A stretch of DNA of 64,000 nt. Source: Haloplanus sp. XH21 (lineage in GTDB: Archaea > Halobacteriota > Halobacteria > Halobacteriales > Haloferacaceae). A program made the position numbers and the translations under genes. The stretch covers positions 992,001-1,056,000 of the forward strand of contig NZ_JALLPL010000001.1 in the NCBI RefSeq assembly GCF_023276355.1. The letters run 5' to 3'. Below are positions 42,437-51,962 of the stretch, one piece after another. The notes beneath the pieces were generated by a model. That model was not told the origin of the DNA and searched no databases. It was given only the letters and a program-made list of their open reading frames with translations. Position 1 is the stretch's first letter. Every line of letters begins with the position of its first letter.

Positions 42437-44668
42437 ATGAACGAAGTGCAACTCGAAGTGGCGAAGGCGTACCCGAACGATTCGGGACGCGGTATCGCCC
42501 GTCTCGATCCCGACACGTTGCTCCACCTGAAGCTCTCTCCAGGGGATATCATCGAAATCGAGGGGGCCGAGACGACGGCGGCGAAGGTGTGGCGCGCCGA
42601 CCGGCAGGACTGGAACACCGACACCGTTCGGATCGACGGGTTCACGCGGCAGAACGCCGATGTCGGCATCGGCGAGCGTGTCACGATCCGCAAGGCCGAA
42701 GCGACGAAAGCCGAGAAACTCGTGCTCGCGCCGCCGGAGGAGGCGAGCGTCCAGTTCGGCTCCGACGCCGCGGGCATGGTCAAACGCCAGATCCTCAAGC
42801 GCCCGGTCGTCGAGCGCGACATCGTGCCCGTGATGAGCAGCACGAACCACCCGTTCATGCGCTCGCCGGGACAGGCCATCCCGCTCATCGCCGTCGAGAC
42901 GGAGCCCGACGGCGTCTGTCTGGTCACCGAAGACACCGAGGTCGAACTCCGCGAGGAGCCGATCTCCGGGTTCGAGAAGACGGGTGGCGGCATCACCTAC
43001 GAGGACATCGGCGGCCTCCAGAGCGAGATCCAGCGGGTCCGGGAGATGGTCGAACTCCCGATGAAGCATCCGCAGATCTTCAAGAAACTCGGCATCGAGC
43101 CCCCGCAGGGTGTCCTCCTGCACGGGCCGCCGGGAACGGGGAAGACCCTCCTCGCCAAAGCGGTCGCCAACGAGACGTCGGCGAGTTTCTTCTCCATCGC
43201 CGGTCCCGAGATCATCTCGAAATACTACGGCGAGTCCGAACAGCAGTTGCGCGAAATCTTCGAGGACGCCAAAGACGAGTCGCCCTCGATCATCTTCATC
43301 GACGAACTCGACTCCATCGCGCCGAAACGCGAGGACGTGACCGGCGAGGTCGAGCGCCGGGTCGTCGCCCAGCTGCTGACGATGATGGACGGCCTCGAAA
43401 CCCGCGGCCAGGTTATCGTCATCGCGGCGACCAACCGCGTCGACTCGGTCGACCCCGCGCTACGGCGGCCGGGCCGATTCGACCGCGAGATCGAAATCGG
43501 CGTCCCGGACGAAGGAGGGCGGAAAGAGATCCTTCAGATCCACACGCGTGGCATGCCGCTCTCGGACGACGTGAGTCTGGATCACCTCGCCGACGAGACC
43601 CACGGCTTCGTCGGTGCCGACATCGAGAGTCTCACCAAGGAGGCGGCGATGAAGGCGCTCCGGCGCTACCTCCCCGAGATCGACCTCGACGAGGAGGACA
43701 TTCCGCCGAGTCTCATCGACCGAATGATCGTCAAGCGCGACGACTTCGGCGGCGCGCTGAACGAGGTGGAGCCGTCGGCCATGCGCGAGGTGCTGGTCGA
43801 ACTTCCGAAGATCACGTGGGACGACGTGGGCGGTCTCGACGACCCCAAACAGAAGGTCAAAGAGGCGGTCGAGTGGCCGCTCTCCTCGCCGGAGAAGTTC
43901 GACCGCATGGGCGTCGACCCGCCGAAAGGCGTCCTCCTGTACGGCCCGCCCGGCACGGGGAAGACGCTGATGGCGAAGGCCGTCGCCAACGAGACCAACG
44001 CCAACTTCATCTCGGTGCGGGGTCCGCAGCTCCTCTCGAAATGGGTCGGTGAAAGCGAGAAGGCGATCCGGCAGACCTTCCGGAAGGCCCGGCAGGTGTC
44101 GCCGACCGTCATCTTCTTCGACGAACTCGACTCGCTCGCGCCCTCGCGCGGGAACGAGGTCGGCAACAACGTCTCCGAGCGGGTCGTCAACCAGCTCCTG
44201 ACCGAACTCGACGGGCTGGAGGACATGGAGGACGTGATGGTGATCGCGGCGACCAACCGGCCGGATATGATCGACCCCGCGCTCCTGCGCTCCGGGCGCT
44301 TCGACCGCCTGGTGTTCATCGGCGAACCCGAACAGGAGGGTCGCGAGCAGATCCTGAAGATCCACACGCGCGATTCGCCGCTCGCGCCCGACGTGAGCCT
44401 GCGCGAAATCGCGGAGATCACCGGCGGCTACGTCGGCTCCGACCTGGAGAGCATCGCCCGCGAGGCGGCGATGGTTGCGCTCCGCGAGGACGACGACGCC
44501 GAACACGTCGAGATGCGCCACTTCCGGCAGGCGATGGAGAACGTCCGGCCCACGATCACCGACGAGATCATGGAGTACTACGAGCAGGTCGAAGAGCAGT
44601 TCAAGGGCGGCGGTGGCGGCGAGGGACTCGCCGGTCGCGGTGGCGGCGGTCGCATCGGATTCCAGTAA
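42437..44668 (+). CDS. cdc48: Cdc48/VCP-type AAA+ ATPase, paralogue 1
   Basis: A 743-residue unfoldase that acts with the archaeal proteasome and on ubiquitin-like SAMP targets. The N-domain (1-180) opens [20 protein letters not shown]. The D1 Walker A GPPGTGKT is at 230-237 with DELDS after it; the D2 Walker A is at 503-510 with FFDELDS. Both arginine-finger regions ([25 protein letters not shown]) are intact. The tail is Gly-rich ([19 protein letters not shown]). Confidence 0.95.
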   Translation: MNEVQLEVAKAYPNDSGRGIARLDPDTLLHLKLSPGDIIEIEGAETTAAKVWRADRQDWNTDTVRIDGFTRQNADVGIGERVTIRKAEATKAEKLVLAPPEEASVQFGSDAAGMVKRQILKRPVVERDIVPVMSSTNHPFMRSPGQAIPLIAVETEPDGVCLVTEDTEVELREEPISGFEKTGGGITYEDIGGLQSEIQRVREMVELPMKHPQIFKKLGIEPPQGVLLHGPPGTGKTLLAKAVANETSASFFSIAGPEIISKYYGESEQQLREIFEDAKDESPSIIFIDELDSIAPKREDVTGEVERRVVAQLLTMMDGLETRGQVIVIAATNRVDSVDPALRRPGRFDREIEIGVPDEGGRKEILQIHTRGMPLSDDVSLDHLADETHGFVGADIESLTKEAAMKALRRYLPEIDLDEEDIPPSLIDRMIVKRDDFGGALNEVEPSAMREVLVELPKITWDDVGGLDDPKQKVKEAVEWPLSSPEKFDRMGVDPPKGVLLYGPPGTGKTLMAKAVANETNANFISVRGPQLLSKWVGESEKAIRQTFRKARQVSPTVIFFDELDSLAPSRGNEVGNNVSERVVNQLLTELDGLEDMEDVMVIAATNRPDMIDPALLRSGRFDRLVFIGEPEQEGREQILKIHTRDSPLAPDVSLREIAEITGGYVGSDLESIAREAAMVALREDDDAEHVEMRHFRQAMENVRPTITDEIMEYYEQVEEQFKGGGGGEGLAGRGGGGRIGFQ

Positions 44669-44743
44669 CGCCGCCGTCGCGGCGGCCACTCCCGCGTTCT
44701 CGGTAGCCAACGCGTGTTAGTGATTCCTGGGCGTACGGTCGAT

Positions 44744-44868
44744 GGAAGGGTGGCTCAGTGGTAGAGTGTTCTCCGTCGACTGGCGGCGCGGTCGCCGTCG
44801 GTCCGATGGGGAGACGACCGACCGATGGTCGGCAGCGGCTTCGCGTGGTTCGAATCCCGCCCCTTCCA
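44744..44868 (+). tRNA. tRNA-like gene with 50-base excess, identity unclear
   Basis: The ends form a tRNA: acceptor GGAAGGG pairs with CCCTTCC, discriminator A, D arm GCTC-AGTGGTA-GAGT, and a TTCGAAT T loop. At 125 bases it is about 50 bases too long. The middle contains an 11-base-pair hairpin (44778-44803, loop CGGT) and a CCGACC/GGTCGG hairpin, and no unambiguous anticodon arm. The T stem GCGTGG/CCCGC has one bulged T. It is either a tRNA with one or more introns or a decayed tRNA with insertions. A CCG anticodon (Arg) after intron removal is the best guess. Confidence 0.45.
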
Positions 44869-44875
44869 TCCGGTG

Positions 44876-45028
44876 TTAGCGCGGCGACCGAGCGTCGCGC
44901 ACGTCGCCACCGTCGCGGACCAGGTCATCACAGCGGGGACAGACCCGGGGTTCGTCGACGCCAGTCGGCGTGAACACCCGGGCGTAATCACGGGTGACGA
45001 ACGAGCCACAGTTCTGACACTCGGGCAT
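44876..45028 (-). CDS. Small zinc-ribbon protein (DUF7563-like)
   Basis: A 50-residue protein reading PECQNCGSFVTRDYARVFTP, then GVDEPRVCPRCDDLVRDGG. Two CxxC pairs (residues 4-7 and 30-33) make a zinc ribbon. It matches a widespread haloarchaeal micro-protein family as I recall it; function unknown. The start is the only ATG and the frame ends just after the tRNA-like gene on the opposite strand. Confidence 0.8.
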   Translation of the reverse strand: MPECQNCGSFVTRDYARVFTPTGVDEPRVCPRCDDLVRDGGDVRDARSPR

Positions 45029-45182
45029 ACGGGTCGAGATACCCCTCAGATTTCACATAAGTCTTTGGGCCACTCCCGGAGATTCATTAGTCTGGCTGTC
45101 ACCCGGTTTACCATGAACGCCCGCCGCCGATTGACGCGGACCGCTCGCCGAACCGACACGTGCGAACGGGGGACGGCGTGAG

Positions 45183-46028
45183 ATGTGGTATCTCGCCCGA
45201 ACGGCTGACGGCCGTCCCTTCGTCGGCGATGACGACGGGTTCGTCCCGCTCGAATCCGCCTACAGGGGTGCGTCGAATGTTCGCGACGCGCTCTCGCGGG
45301 TGGCCGACGAGCGCCCCGAAATCGACGCTGCCAGCGCCACCCGCTCCCCAGCTGAAGGGTTCGCGTTCGGCCCGTTTCTCGCCCGCCCGGGCAAACTGTT
45401 CGGCATCGGCCTCAACTACGCCGACCACGCCGCGGACCTGTCGGAGCAGCGCCCGGACGAACCGGCGAGTTTCTTCAAACCGGCCACGGCCGCGACGGGG
45501 CCCGGCGGCCCGATTCGACTCCCGCCGACCGACGAATCGTCTCGGGTCACGGCGGAGGCGGAACTCGCCGTCGTCATCGGGCGGACGTGTCGAAACGTCC
45601 GCGCCGAGGACGCCGCCGATGTCGTTGCGGGCTACGCCCCCGTCATCGATATGACCGCGGAGGACGTGCTCCAGCGGAATCCACGCTTTCTCACGCGGGC
45701 GAAAAGCTACGACACCTTTCTCGTCCTCGGACCACACATCGCTGTGCCCGAGGCGGACACGACGCTCGACGACATCGAGGTGCGGACCGTCGTGAACGGA
45801 ACCGTTCGCGCAAACAACACTGTCGACAACATGCATTTCTCGCCGCGCGAACTCGTCGCCGTTCACTCCCGTGTGATGACGCTGGAACCCGGTGATGTCA
45901 TCTTCACGGGGACGCCCGGCGCGCATCGAATCGAACCGGGCGACCGGGTGCGCGCGGAAATCGACCGGATCGGCTCGGTGGGCGCGGACGTGGTCCGCCC
46001 CGACACCGACCGGGGTCGGCAAGCGTAA
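45183..46028 (+). CDS. Fumarylacetoacetate hydrolase family protein
   Basis: A 281-residue enzyme of the FAH superfamily (hydrolases, isomerases or decarboxylases of beta-keto or aromatic-breakdown acids). Core motifs: KLFGIGLNYADHAADL, the metal-binding AEAELAVVIGRTCRNV and GYAPVIDMTAEDVLQ, then GDVIFTGTPGAHRIEPGD near the end. The substrate cannot be decided. It runs the same way as the second cdc48, starting 25 bases before it. Confidence 0.88.
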   Translation: MWYLARTADGRPFVGDDDGFVPLESAYRGASNVRDALSRVADERPEIDAASATRSPAEGFAFGPFLARPGKLFGIGLNYADHAADLSEQRPDEPASFFKPATAATGPGGPIRLPPTDESSRVTAEAELAVVIGRTCRNVRAEDAADVVAGYAPVIDMTAEDVLQRNPRFLTRAKSYDTFLVLGPHIAVPEADTTLDDIEVRTVVNGTVRANNTVDNMHFSPRELVAVHSRVMTLEPGDVIFTGTPGAHRIEPGDRVRAEIDRIGSVGADVVRPDTDRGRQA

Positions 46029-46053
46029 GGGTCGGCCACCCCTAGCACCGCCG

Positions 46054-48285
46054 ATGAACGGGAGCGACGGTGACACCGGTATCCGTCTCACGGTCCGGAG
46101 CGCCGAGAAGCGAGACGCGGGCCGCGGAATCGCGCGCTTGCCCGAGGCCGCCCGGAAGCGACTCGGCGTGTTGAGCGGCGACGCCATCGTCGTCGAGGGC
46201 GACCGTACGACCGTTGCGAAACTCTGGCCGGCCCGGGCCGGCATCTCGGAGGACGCCATCCTCATCGACGCCGGCACCCGCGCCAACGCCGGCGTGGCCG
46301 TCGGCGACACGGTACAGGTGCGGACCGCCGATGTCGCCGACGCCGAGTCGGTCACGCTCGCCCCGCCGCCAGGTGTCGACGCCGACAGTGAAGCCGTCCC
46401 TCGAGAACTCCGCCGGACGCTCGACGGCCGGCCGTTCCGTGCCGGCGACCGCGTCCACGTCGAGAGCCTCGGTGACGAGCCGTTCGTGGTCCGGTCGGTG
46501 CGCCCGGAGGGTGCGGTCCGGCTCACCGACGGCACCGACCTTCGGCTCGTGGGTGGCAACGCTTCGTCCGGCCGGTCCGACGCCGGAACGACGGGCGGCG
46601 CCACGCGTCCCGATCGATCGACCGACGCCGATACGTCGTCGCCGACGCCCAGCGTCGACGCCGAACCGGTCGATCACCCCGTCACGGGCGCCACCTACGA
46701 GGACATCGGCGGTCTCGACGACGAACTCGATCTGGTGCGGGAGATGATCGAACTCCCGCTGGCGGAACCGGACCTGTTCACCCGTCTGGGCGTCGATCCG
46801 CCGAAGGGCGTCCTGCTCTACGGCCCGCCCGGGACGGGCAAGACGCTGATCGCCCGCGCCGTCGCCAACGAGGTCGACGCCACCTTCATCTCCGTCTCCG
46901 GCCCGGAAATCGTCTCGAAGTACAAGGGCGACAGCGAGGAGCGCCTCCGGAGCGTGTTCGAACACGCCCGCGAGGCGTCGCCGTCGATCATCTTCTTCGA
47001 CGAAATCGACTCCGTCGCGCCCAAGCGCGAGGACAGCGACGGCATGGAGGACCGCATCGTCGGGCAGTTGCTCTCGCTGATGGACGGCCTGGAGGCTCGC
47101 GGCGAGGTCATCGTCATCGGTGCGACCAACCGCGTCGACGACCTGGACCCCGCGCTCCGCCGCGGCGGCCGCTTCGACCGCGAGATCGAGATCGGCGTCC
47201 CCGGCGAGGCGGGGCGGCGCGAAATCCTCGACGTCCACACGCGCCGGATGCCGATGGCGGCGGGCGTCGACCTCGACCGTCTCGCCGGGCGGACCCACGG
47301 CTTCGTCGGCGCCGACCTCGAATCCCTGGTGACCGAGGCCGCCATGTCGGCGCTCCGTCGCGCCCGGCGCGAGGAGACGCCGGCCGAGGACATCAGGGTC
47401 ACCCGCGACGACTTCGAGGCGGCGATGGCGGCGGTCGACCCCAGTGCCATGCGCGAGTACGTCTCCGAGGCGCCGACCCAGGGGTTCGAATCGGTCGGCG
47501 GCCTCGACGACGCGAAGGCGACCCTCGAACGCGCGGTCACGTGGCCGCTCACGTACGGACCGCTGTTCGAGGCGGCCGACGCCGACCCGCCCTCCGGCGT
47601 CCTGCTCTACGGCCCGCCGGGAACGGGCAAGACGCTGCTCGCGCGGGCCATCGCCGCCGAGAGCGGCGTCAACTTCGTGCGCGTCCAGGGACCAGAACTC
47701 CTGGATCGCTACGTCGGCGAGAGCGAGAAAGCCGTTCGCGAGGTGTTCGACCGTGCCCGACAGACCGCGCCCGCCATCGTCTTTTTCGACGAAATCGACG
47801 CCGTCGCGACGGACCGCTCCGCCGGCGACAACGCGGTGACCGAGCGCGTCGTCTCCCAGTTGCTGACGGAGTTCGACGCCGTCGCCGACAACCCCAACGT
47901 CGTCGTTCTCGCGGCCACCAACCGGAAAGAGGTCATCGATCCGGCGCTGCTCCGGGCTGGCCGCCTCGAAACCCACGTCGAGGTGCCGGCGCCCGACGAG
48001 ACTGCACGGCGGGCCATCCTCGACGTTCACACGCAGGACAAGCCCCTCGCCGCCGACGTGGATCTGGACGCTGTCGCCCGGCGAACCGGCAGCTACACCG
48101 GCGCCGACCTCGCCGCCGTCTGCCGCGAGGCCGCGGTGCTCGCGGTCGAAGCGGTGGCCGACGCCTACCCCGGCCCCGAGGCCAACGAGCACGCCGACGA
48201 GGTGTGCCTGACGGCCGCTCACTTCGACGCCGCGCTCGAGACGGTGGCGCCGTCGCTCGGGGGCGCGGGTCAGAAATCGACGTGA
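46054..48285 (+). CDS. Cdc48-like AAA+ ATPase, paralogue 2
   Basis: A 743-residue AAA+ protein. It has a divergent N-domain (RLTVRSAEKRDAGRGIARLP), then a Ser/Thr/Asp-rich linker at about 165-205 that paralogue 1 lacks. Walker A motifs are at 257-264 and 520-527, with FFDEIDS and FFDEIDAVATD Walker B segments. In the second ATPase domain the arginine-finger stretch reads RAGRLETHVEVPAPD and is less conserved. Likely a specialised unfoldase. I start at ATG 46054, which gives the best N-terminus. Confidence 0.92.
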   Translation: MNGSDGDTGIRLTVRSAEKRDAGRGIARLPEAARKRLGVLSGDAIVVEGDRTTVAKLWPARAGISEDAILIDAGTRANAGVAVGDTVQVRTADVADAESVTLAPPPGVDADSEAVPRELRRTLDGRPFRAGDRVHVESLGDEPFVVRSVRPEGAVRLTDGTDLRLVGGNASSGRSDAGTTGGATRPDRSTDADTSSPTPSVDAEPVDHPVTGATYEDIGGLDDELDLVREMIELPLAEPDLFTRLGVDPPKGVLLYGPPGTGKTLIARAVANEVDATFISVSGPEIVSKYKGDSEERLRSVFEHAREASPSIIFFDEIDSVAPKREDSDGMEDRIVGQLLSLMDGLEARGEVIVIGATNRVDDLDPALRRGGRFDREIEIGVPGEAGRREILDVHTRRMPMAAGVDLDRLAGRTHGFVGADLESLVTEAAMSALRRARREETPAEDIRVTRDDFEAAMAAVDPSAMREYVSEAPTQGFESVGGLDDAKATLERAVTWPLTYGPLFEAADADPPSGVLLYGPPGTGKTLLARAIAAESGVNFVRVQGPELLDRYVGESEKAVREVFDRARQTAPAIVFFDEIDAVATDRSAGDNAVTERVVSQLLTEFDAVADNPNVVVLAATNRKEVIDPALLRAGRLETHVEVPAPDETARRAILDVHTQDKPLAADVDLDAVARRTGSYTGADLAAVCREAAVLAVEAVADAYPGPEANEHADEVCLTAAHFDAALETVAPSLGGAGQKST

Positions 48286-48298
48286 GCCGAGTGGCTCC

Positions 48299-51139
48299 CT
48301 AATCCCAGAACGACTGCGTCCGGGCATACTGGCGCTCCTGTTCGAGGATGTCGCGGTAGAAGTCGTCCTCGTCCTCGCGGAGCTTGGCGATGATGCGGGC
48401 GGCGTTGTGCGGGCCGACGCCGCGGGCGGCCATCGCGATGACCGCCTGCTTGCCGTGGCTCTGGACCAGGTTCGCGGAGCGGTACGCGCGTTCGGTCAGG
48501 CGCTCCTGTTCCTCGTCCTTCTCGGGCGCCCGGACGGCTTTCACCGCCTCCTCGTCCCACGGATTGAGCGCGGCGATGCGCGTCGACTCACACTCCGGAC
48601 ACTGGGGCTGGTCGGGGACGCGTTTCACCTTGGTCTTGCGCGTCCAGTCCGTGCAGTGGAGACAGGCGAGGATGACGCGGTCGTTCCGAATCCGGTCTTT
48701 CAGCGTCTCGACGACGCTCGCGTCGGCGTTCTCGGGAACGAGGAGTTCCCGCCCGCTGCTCCGCCCGCCCGTCCCGATGGGGGTGTGTTCCCGTGCGGTC
48801 ACCACCTCGATATCGCCCGACTGGACCCGTTTCAGGACGGACGCCGCGCCGTCGATGTCGAGGTCGCGGTGGAACACCTCGCGAACGGCCTCGTCGTAGA
48901 CGGGTGTCTCCTCAAGGGCGGCCAGCAGGCGGTCGGCGCCGAAGCGGCCCGAGCCCTGATACCGCTTCAGGGCGCCGAACTTCGCGGCCACCTGCGCGAG
49001 CGTGAACTTCAGCGTCTGTGAGTTTTTCAGGGCGAGTTCGAGCAGTCCCTCGACGTGGTCCGGGTCCGTACTTTCGAGCACCTCGACCACGTCGCTCGGC
49101 CCCGCCCGGCCCGGCACTTCGAGTTCGATGCGGTAGGGGTCGACTTCCAGGCCGACGGACGATCCGGTCTGCTGGCCGATGAGCGCCGAACACAGGCGGC
49201 CGAGCGTCTCGTTCACCTCGTGGCCGAAGGGCGCGTTGAGCACGATGCCGCGGCCCTGGCCTTCGACGACGAGGCGGTCGGCGGTGGGCGTCGGCGCGTC
49301 GGCCTCCACCTGACGCTCGATGGGGTCGAGCGCCTCGCGCACGGTGCGTTCGTCGACGGGGTACCGGGCGCGGATGTCGCTGGCGACGGCCGTGCGGTCG
49401 GCGCCGCGGTCGAACTGGGACGCGGCGACGCCGCGCAACTCCCCGACTTCGCCGGCGACGGCCGACGGTACCGGTATTTCCTGGCCTGTCCACGACGGCA
49501 CCTCGCCCGCCGGATTCTCGATGGGCGTCACCTCGACCCGCGTCTCGTCCTCGTCGACCTCCGTGATGCGCCACATCTCGCCGCGCTGGATGAACACCTC
49601 GCCCGGCGTGGCGAAGTTGAGGACGAACCGCTCGTCCAGAGTGCCGATGGTCTTCCGCGAGGAGAGGTCGTACACCTCGTAGGTCTCCTCGTCCGGAATC
49701 ATCGAGAGGTTGGCGTAGAAATACTGCCACGTCCCGCCCGATTTCTCCAGGCGGTCGGCGTCCTCCTCCAGCCACAGCAGGCGATTCGCGTCGAGTTCCC
49801 GTACCACGTCACGGAACCGCTCTTCCGAGAGGTCGCGGAAGGGGTACGCCCGCGTCAGCGTCTCGTAGGCGTCGCGGGCGGCGATTTCGCCGTGGTCCAT
49901 CACGAGGCCGACGACCTGATTCGCGACCACGTCCAGACTGCCGTGGTGGATGGTCGCGGGTTCGACCTCGCCGGCGACGGCTCGTCGGGCGATTGCCAGT
50001 GCCTCCAGCGTGTCGTCCGGGTGGTCCGTGAGGACGGTCCCCTGTGAGACGGCGTCGCGACGGTGGCCCGCGCGGCCGACGCGCTGGAGCAGGCGAGCCA
50101 CCTCCCGAGGGCTTCCGTACTGGACGACGTGATCGACGCGCCCCACGTCGATACCGAGTTCCATCGACGACGTACAGATGAGACCGTCGAGTTCGCCCGA
50201 CTTGAACGCCTCTTCCACGTCGATGCGGGCCTCCGTCGAGAGCGACCCGTGGTGGACGCCGATGGGTTCCTCCAGGCGCTTGAACCGCGAGCCGAGCGCC
50301 TCCGCCGTCTGCCGTGTGTTGACGAACACCAGCGTCGATTCGTTGTCGCGGACGACATCTCTGATCGCGCGGACGTGGCTCGCCACTGCCGTATCGGTCG
50401 CGAGTTCGCCCGCGAGCGCCTCGTCTTCGGCCGTCGGTTCGGGATTGCGAACCTCGAACTCGACGTTCGTCCCCGCGTCGACTTCGACGAGCGTACAGCC
50501 GCGGTCGCCGGTCAGGAACTTCCCAACCTCCTCTGGCGACCCGACGGTCGCCGAGAGGCCGATGCGCTGGAAGGGCCCCGCCAGGTCGCGCAGGCGTTCG
50601 AGGCCGACCGTCAACTGCGCGCCCCGCTTGGCCGACGCGAGTTCGTGCACCTCGTCGACGACGACGTGGTCGACGTCGGAGAGCGCCGTGCGGAGTTTCT
50701 TCCCCGTCAGCATCGCCTGGAGCGTCTCCGGCGTCGTCACGAGGACGTCCGGCGGGTCGTCGGCCTGCTTGCTCCGCTGATACTGTGTGGTGTCGCCGTG
50801 GCGCACGTCCACGTCGATGTCGAGATACTCGCCCCACCAGTCGAGGCGGTCACGCATGTCGCGGTTGAGCGCGCGCAGCGGCGTGATGTAGAGCACCGAG
50901 ATGCCGAACTGCTCCTCGCGCCGGTCGACGGCGTCGAGCACCGGCAGCATCGCCGTCTCCGTCTTGCCCGTCCCCGTCGGCGCGAGGACGAGCGCGTTCT
51001 CGCCGGCCGCGAGCGGCGGAATCGCTCGGCGCTGTGGTTCGGTCGGCGTCGAGAACCCCCGCTCGGAGAGCGCGGCCCGCACCCGCTCCCCGAGGTGGGT
51101 GAAGGCGTCCATCCCCTCGCGAACCTCCCGTTCTGCCAT
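48299..51139 (-). CDS. lhr: ATP-dependent helicase Lhr
   Basis: A 946-residue superfamily 2 helicase of the Lhr-core group acting in DNA repair. Walker A APTGTGKTE (53-61), TPLRALNRDM, DEVHELAS (162-169), GLSATVGSPEE and the second RecA domain (FVNTRQTAEALG; CTSSMELGIDVGRVD; QRVGRAGHR) are all visible. A winged-helix and Lhr-specific C-terminal part follow, with a CxxC pair near CPECESTRIA. It follows rpe after a 55-base gap and is probably transcribed with the rpa1 operon. Confidence 0.93.
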   Translation of the reverse strand: MAEREVREGMDAFTHLGERVRAALSERGFSTPTEPQRRAIPPLAAGENALVLAPTGTGKTETAMLPVLDAVDRREEQFGISVLYITPLRALNRDMRDRLDWWGEYLDIDVDVRHGDTTQYQRSKQADDPPDVLVTTPETLQAMLTGKKLRTALSDVDHVVVDEVHELASAKRGAQLTVGLERLRDLAGPFQRIGLSATVGSPEEVGKFLTGDRGCTLVEVDAGTNVEFEVRNPEPTAEDEALAGELATDTAVASHVRAIRDVVRDNESTLVFVNTRQTAEALGSRFKRLEEPIGVHHGSLSTEARIDVEEAFKSGELDGLICTSSMELGIDVGRVDHVVQYGSPREVARLLQRVGRAGHRRDAVSQGTVLTDHPDDTLEALAIARRAVAGEVEPATIHHGSLDVVANQVVGLVMDHGEIAARDAYETLTRAYPFRDLSEERFRDVVRELDANRLLWLEEDADRLEKSGGTWQYFYANLSMIPDEETYEVYDLSSRKTIGTLDERFVLNFATPGEVFIQRGEMWRITEVDEDETRVEVTPIENPAGEVPSWTGQEIPVPSAVAGEVGELRGVAASQFDRGADRTAVASDIRARYPVDERTVREALDPIERQVEADAPTPTADRLVVEGQGRGIVLNAPFGHEVNETLGRLCSALIGQQTGSSVGLEVDPYRIELEVPGRAGPSDVVEVLESTDPDHVEGLLELALKNSQTLKFTLAQVAAKFGALKRYQGSGRFGADRLLAALEETPVYDEAVREVFHRDLDIDGAASVLKRVQSGDIEVVTAREHTPIGTGGRSSGRELLVPENADASVVETLKDRIRNDRVILACLHCTDWTRKTKVKRVPDQPQCPECESTRIAALNPWDEEAVKAVRAPEKDEEQERLTERAYRSANLVQSHGKQAVIAMAARGVGPHNAARIIAKLREDEDDFYRDILEQERQYARTQSFWD

Positions 51140-51194
51140 CGGCCCCGCTAGCGGTGCGAGCCGATTAAGGTCACCGTTCCGCGGTGATGCTGGG

Positions 51195-51962
51195 CTACGC
51201 CCGCCGATACGCGCCGAGGCGCGTCCCGTCGAGCAGGTAGGCTTCGCCGCCGCCGAGGGCGTCGGGGAGGAACGGGGAGAGGAACTCCTGATTCTCGACG
51301 TTGATCCACGTCCCCCCCGAGCGGTCGTTGAACGCGGGGAAGACCACGAGGTCGGGCGTCGACCACGCCAACGCCTCGGGGCCGACGCCCAGGTGGTCGG
51401 CGAAGGGGGCGAGACGGAGGTCGCCCCGGAGCCACGCCTTCTCGGCGCGGCCGACGCCGACCTCGTCTTCGAGACGGACCTGCGGGTGTTCGTGCCCCAT
51501 ACAGACAGTCTCGGCGCCGAGGACAGCCCGGTTCGGCCACGTGTGTCCGTGGACGAATCCCACGTCGCCGCGGCGGTGACCCTCCGGGTCCGCCACCTCC
51601 ATCCGGTCGCCGTAGGCGTCGGCGACGCCGCCGTCGTGGTTGCCGGGGACGAGCGTCAGCGGCACCCCGCGAGCGTCGAGGGCGTCGAGCAGGGCGTCCA
51701 CTTCGTCGCGTTCGCCGGTGCCGGGGTCGCCGATTCGGTGGACGAGGTCACCCAGGACGACCACTCGGTCCGCCTCGACACGCTCGCAGAGCGCCAGCAG
51801 ACGCTCGCGGCGAGTGTCGGCGGCGCTCCGGAGTTCGACCCCGCGTTCGTATCGGAGGCCGACCTCGATGCCGGCGTGGTAGTCGGCGACGACGAGTGCG
51901 CGCTCGTCGCCGCAGTCCGCGGTCGCAGCGGGGGCGTCCGGGACCGGTTCCACGAGCGCCAT
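51195..51962 (-). CDS. rpe: RPA-associated metallophosphoesterase
   Basis: A 255-residue calcineurin-like phosphoesterase. Metal motifs: ADYHAG at 26-31, GDLVH at 71-75, GNHDGG from 107 and, further on, VHGHTWP and GHEHPQ. Its ATG overlaps the rpap1 stop (TGATG). The order rpa1-rpap1-rpe is that described for the Haloferax volcanii RPA1 operon, so the name follows from context. Members may process DNA ends. Confidence 0.85.
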   Translation of the reverse strand: MALVEPVPDAPAATADCGDERALVVADYHAGIEVGLRYERGVELRSAADTRRERLLALCERVEADRVVVLGDLVHRIGDPGTGERDEVDALLDALDARGVPLTLVPGNHDGGVADAYGDRMEVADPEGHRRGDVGFVHGHTWPNRAVLGAETVCMGHEHPQVRLEDEVGVGRAEKAWLRGDLRLAPFADHLGVGPEALAWSTPDLVVFPAFNDRSGGTWINVENQEFLSPFLPDALGGGEAYLLDGTRLGAYRRA

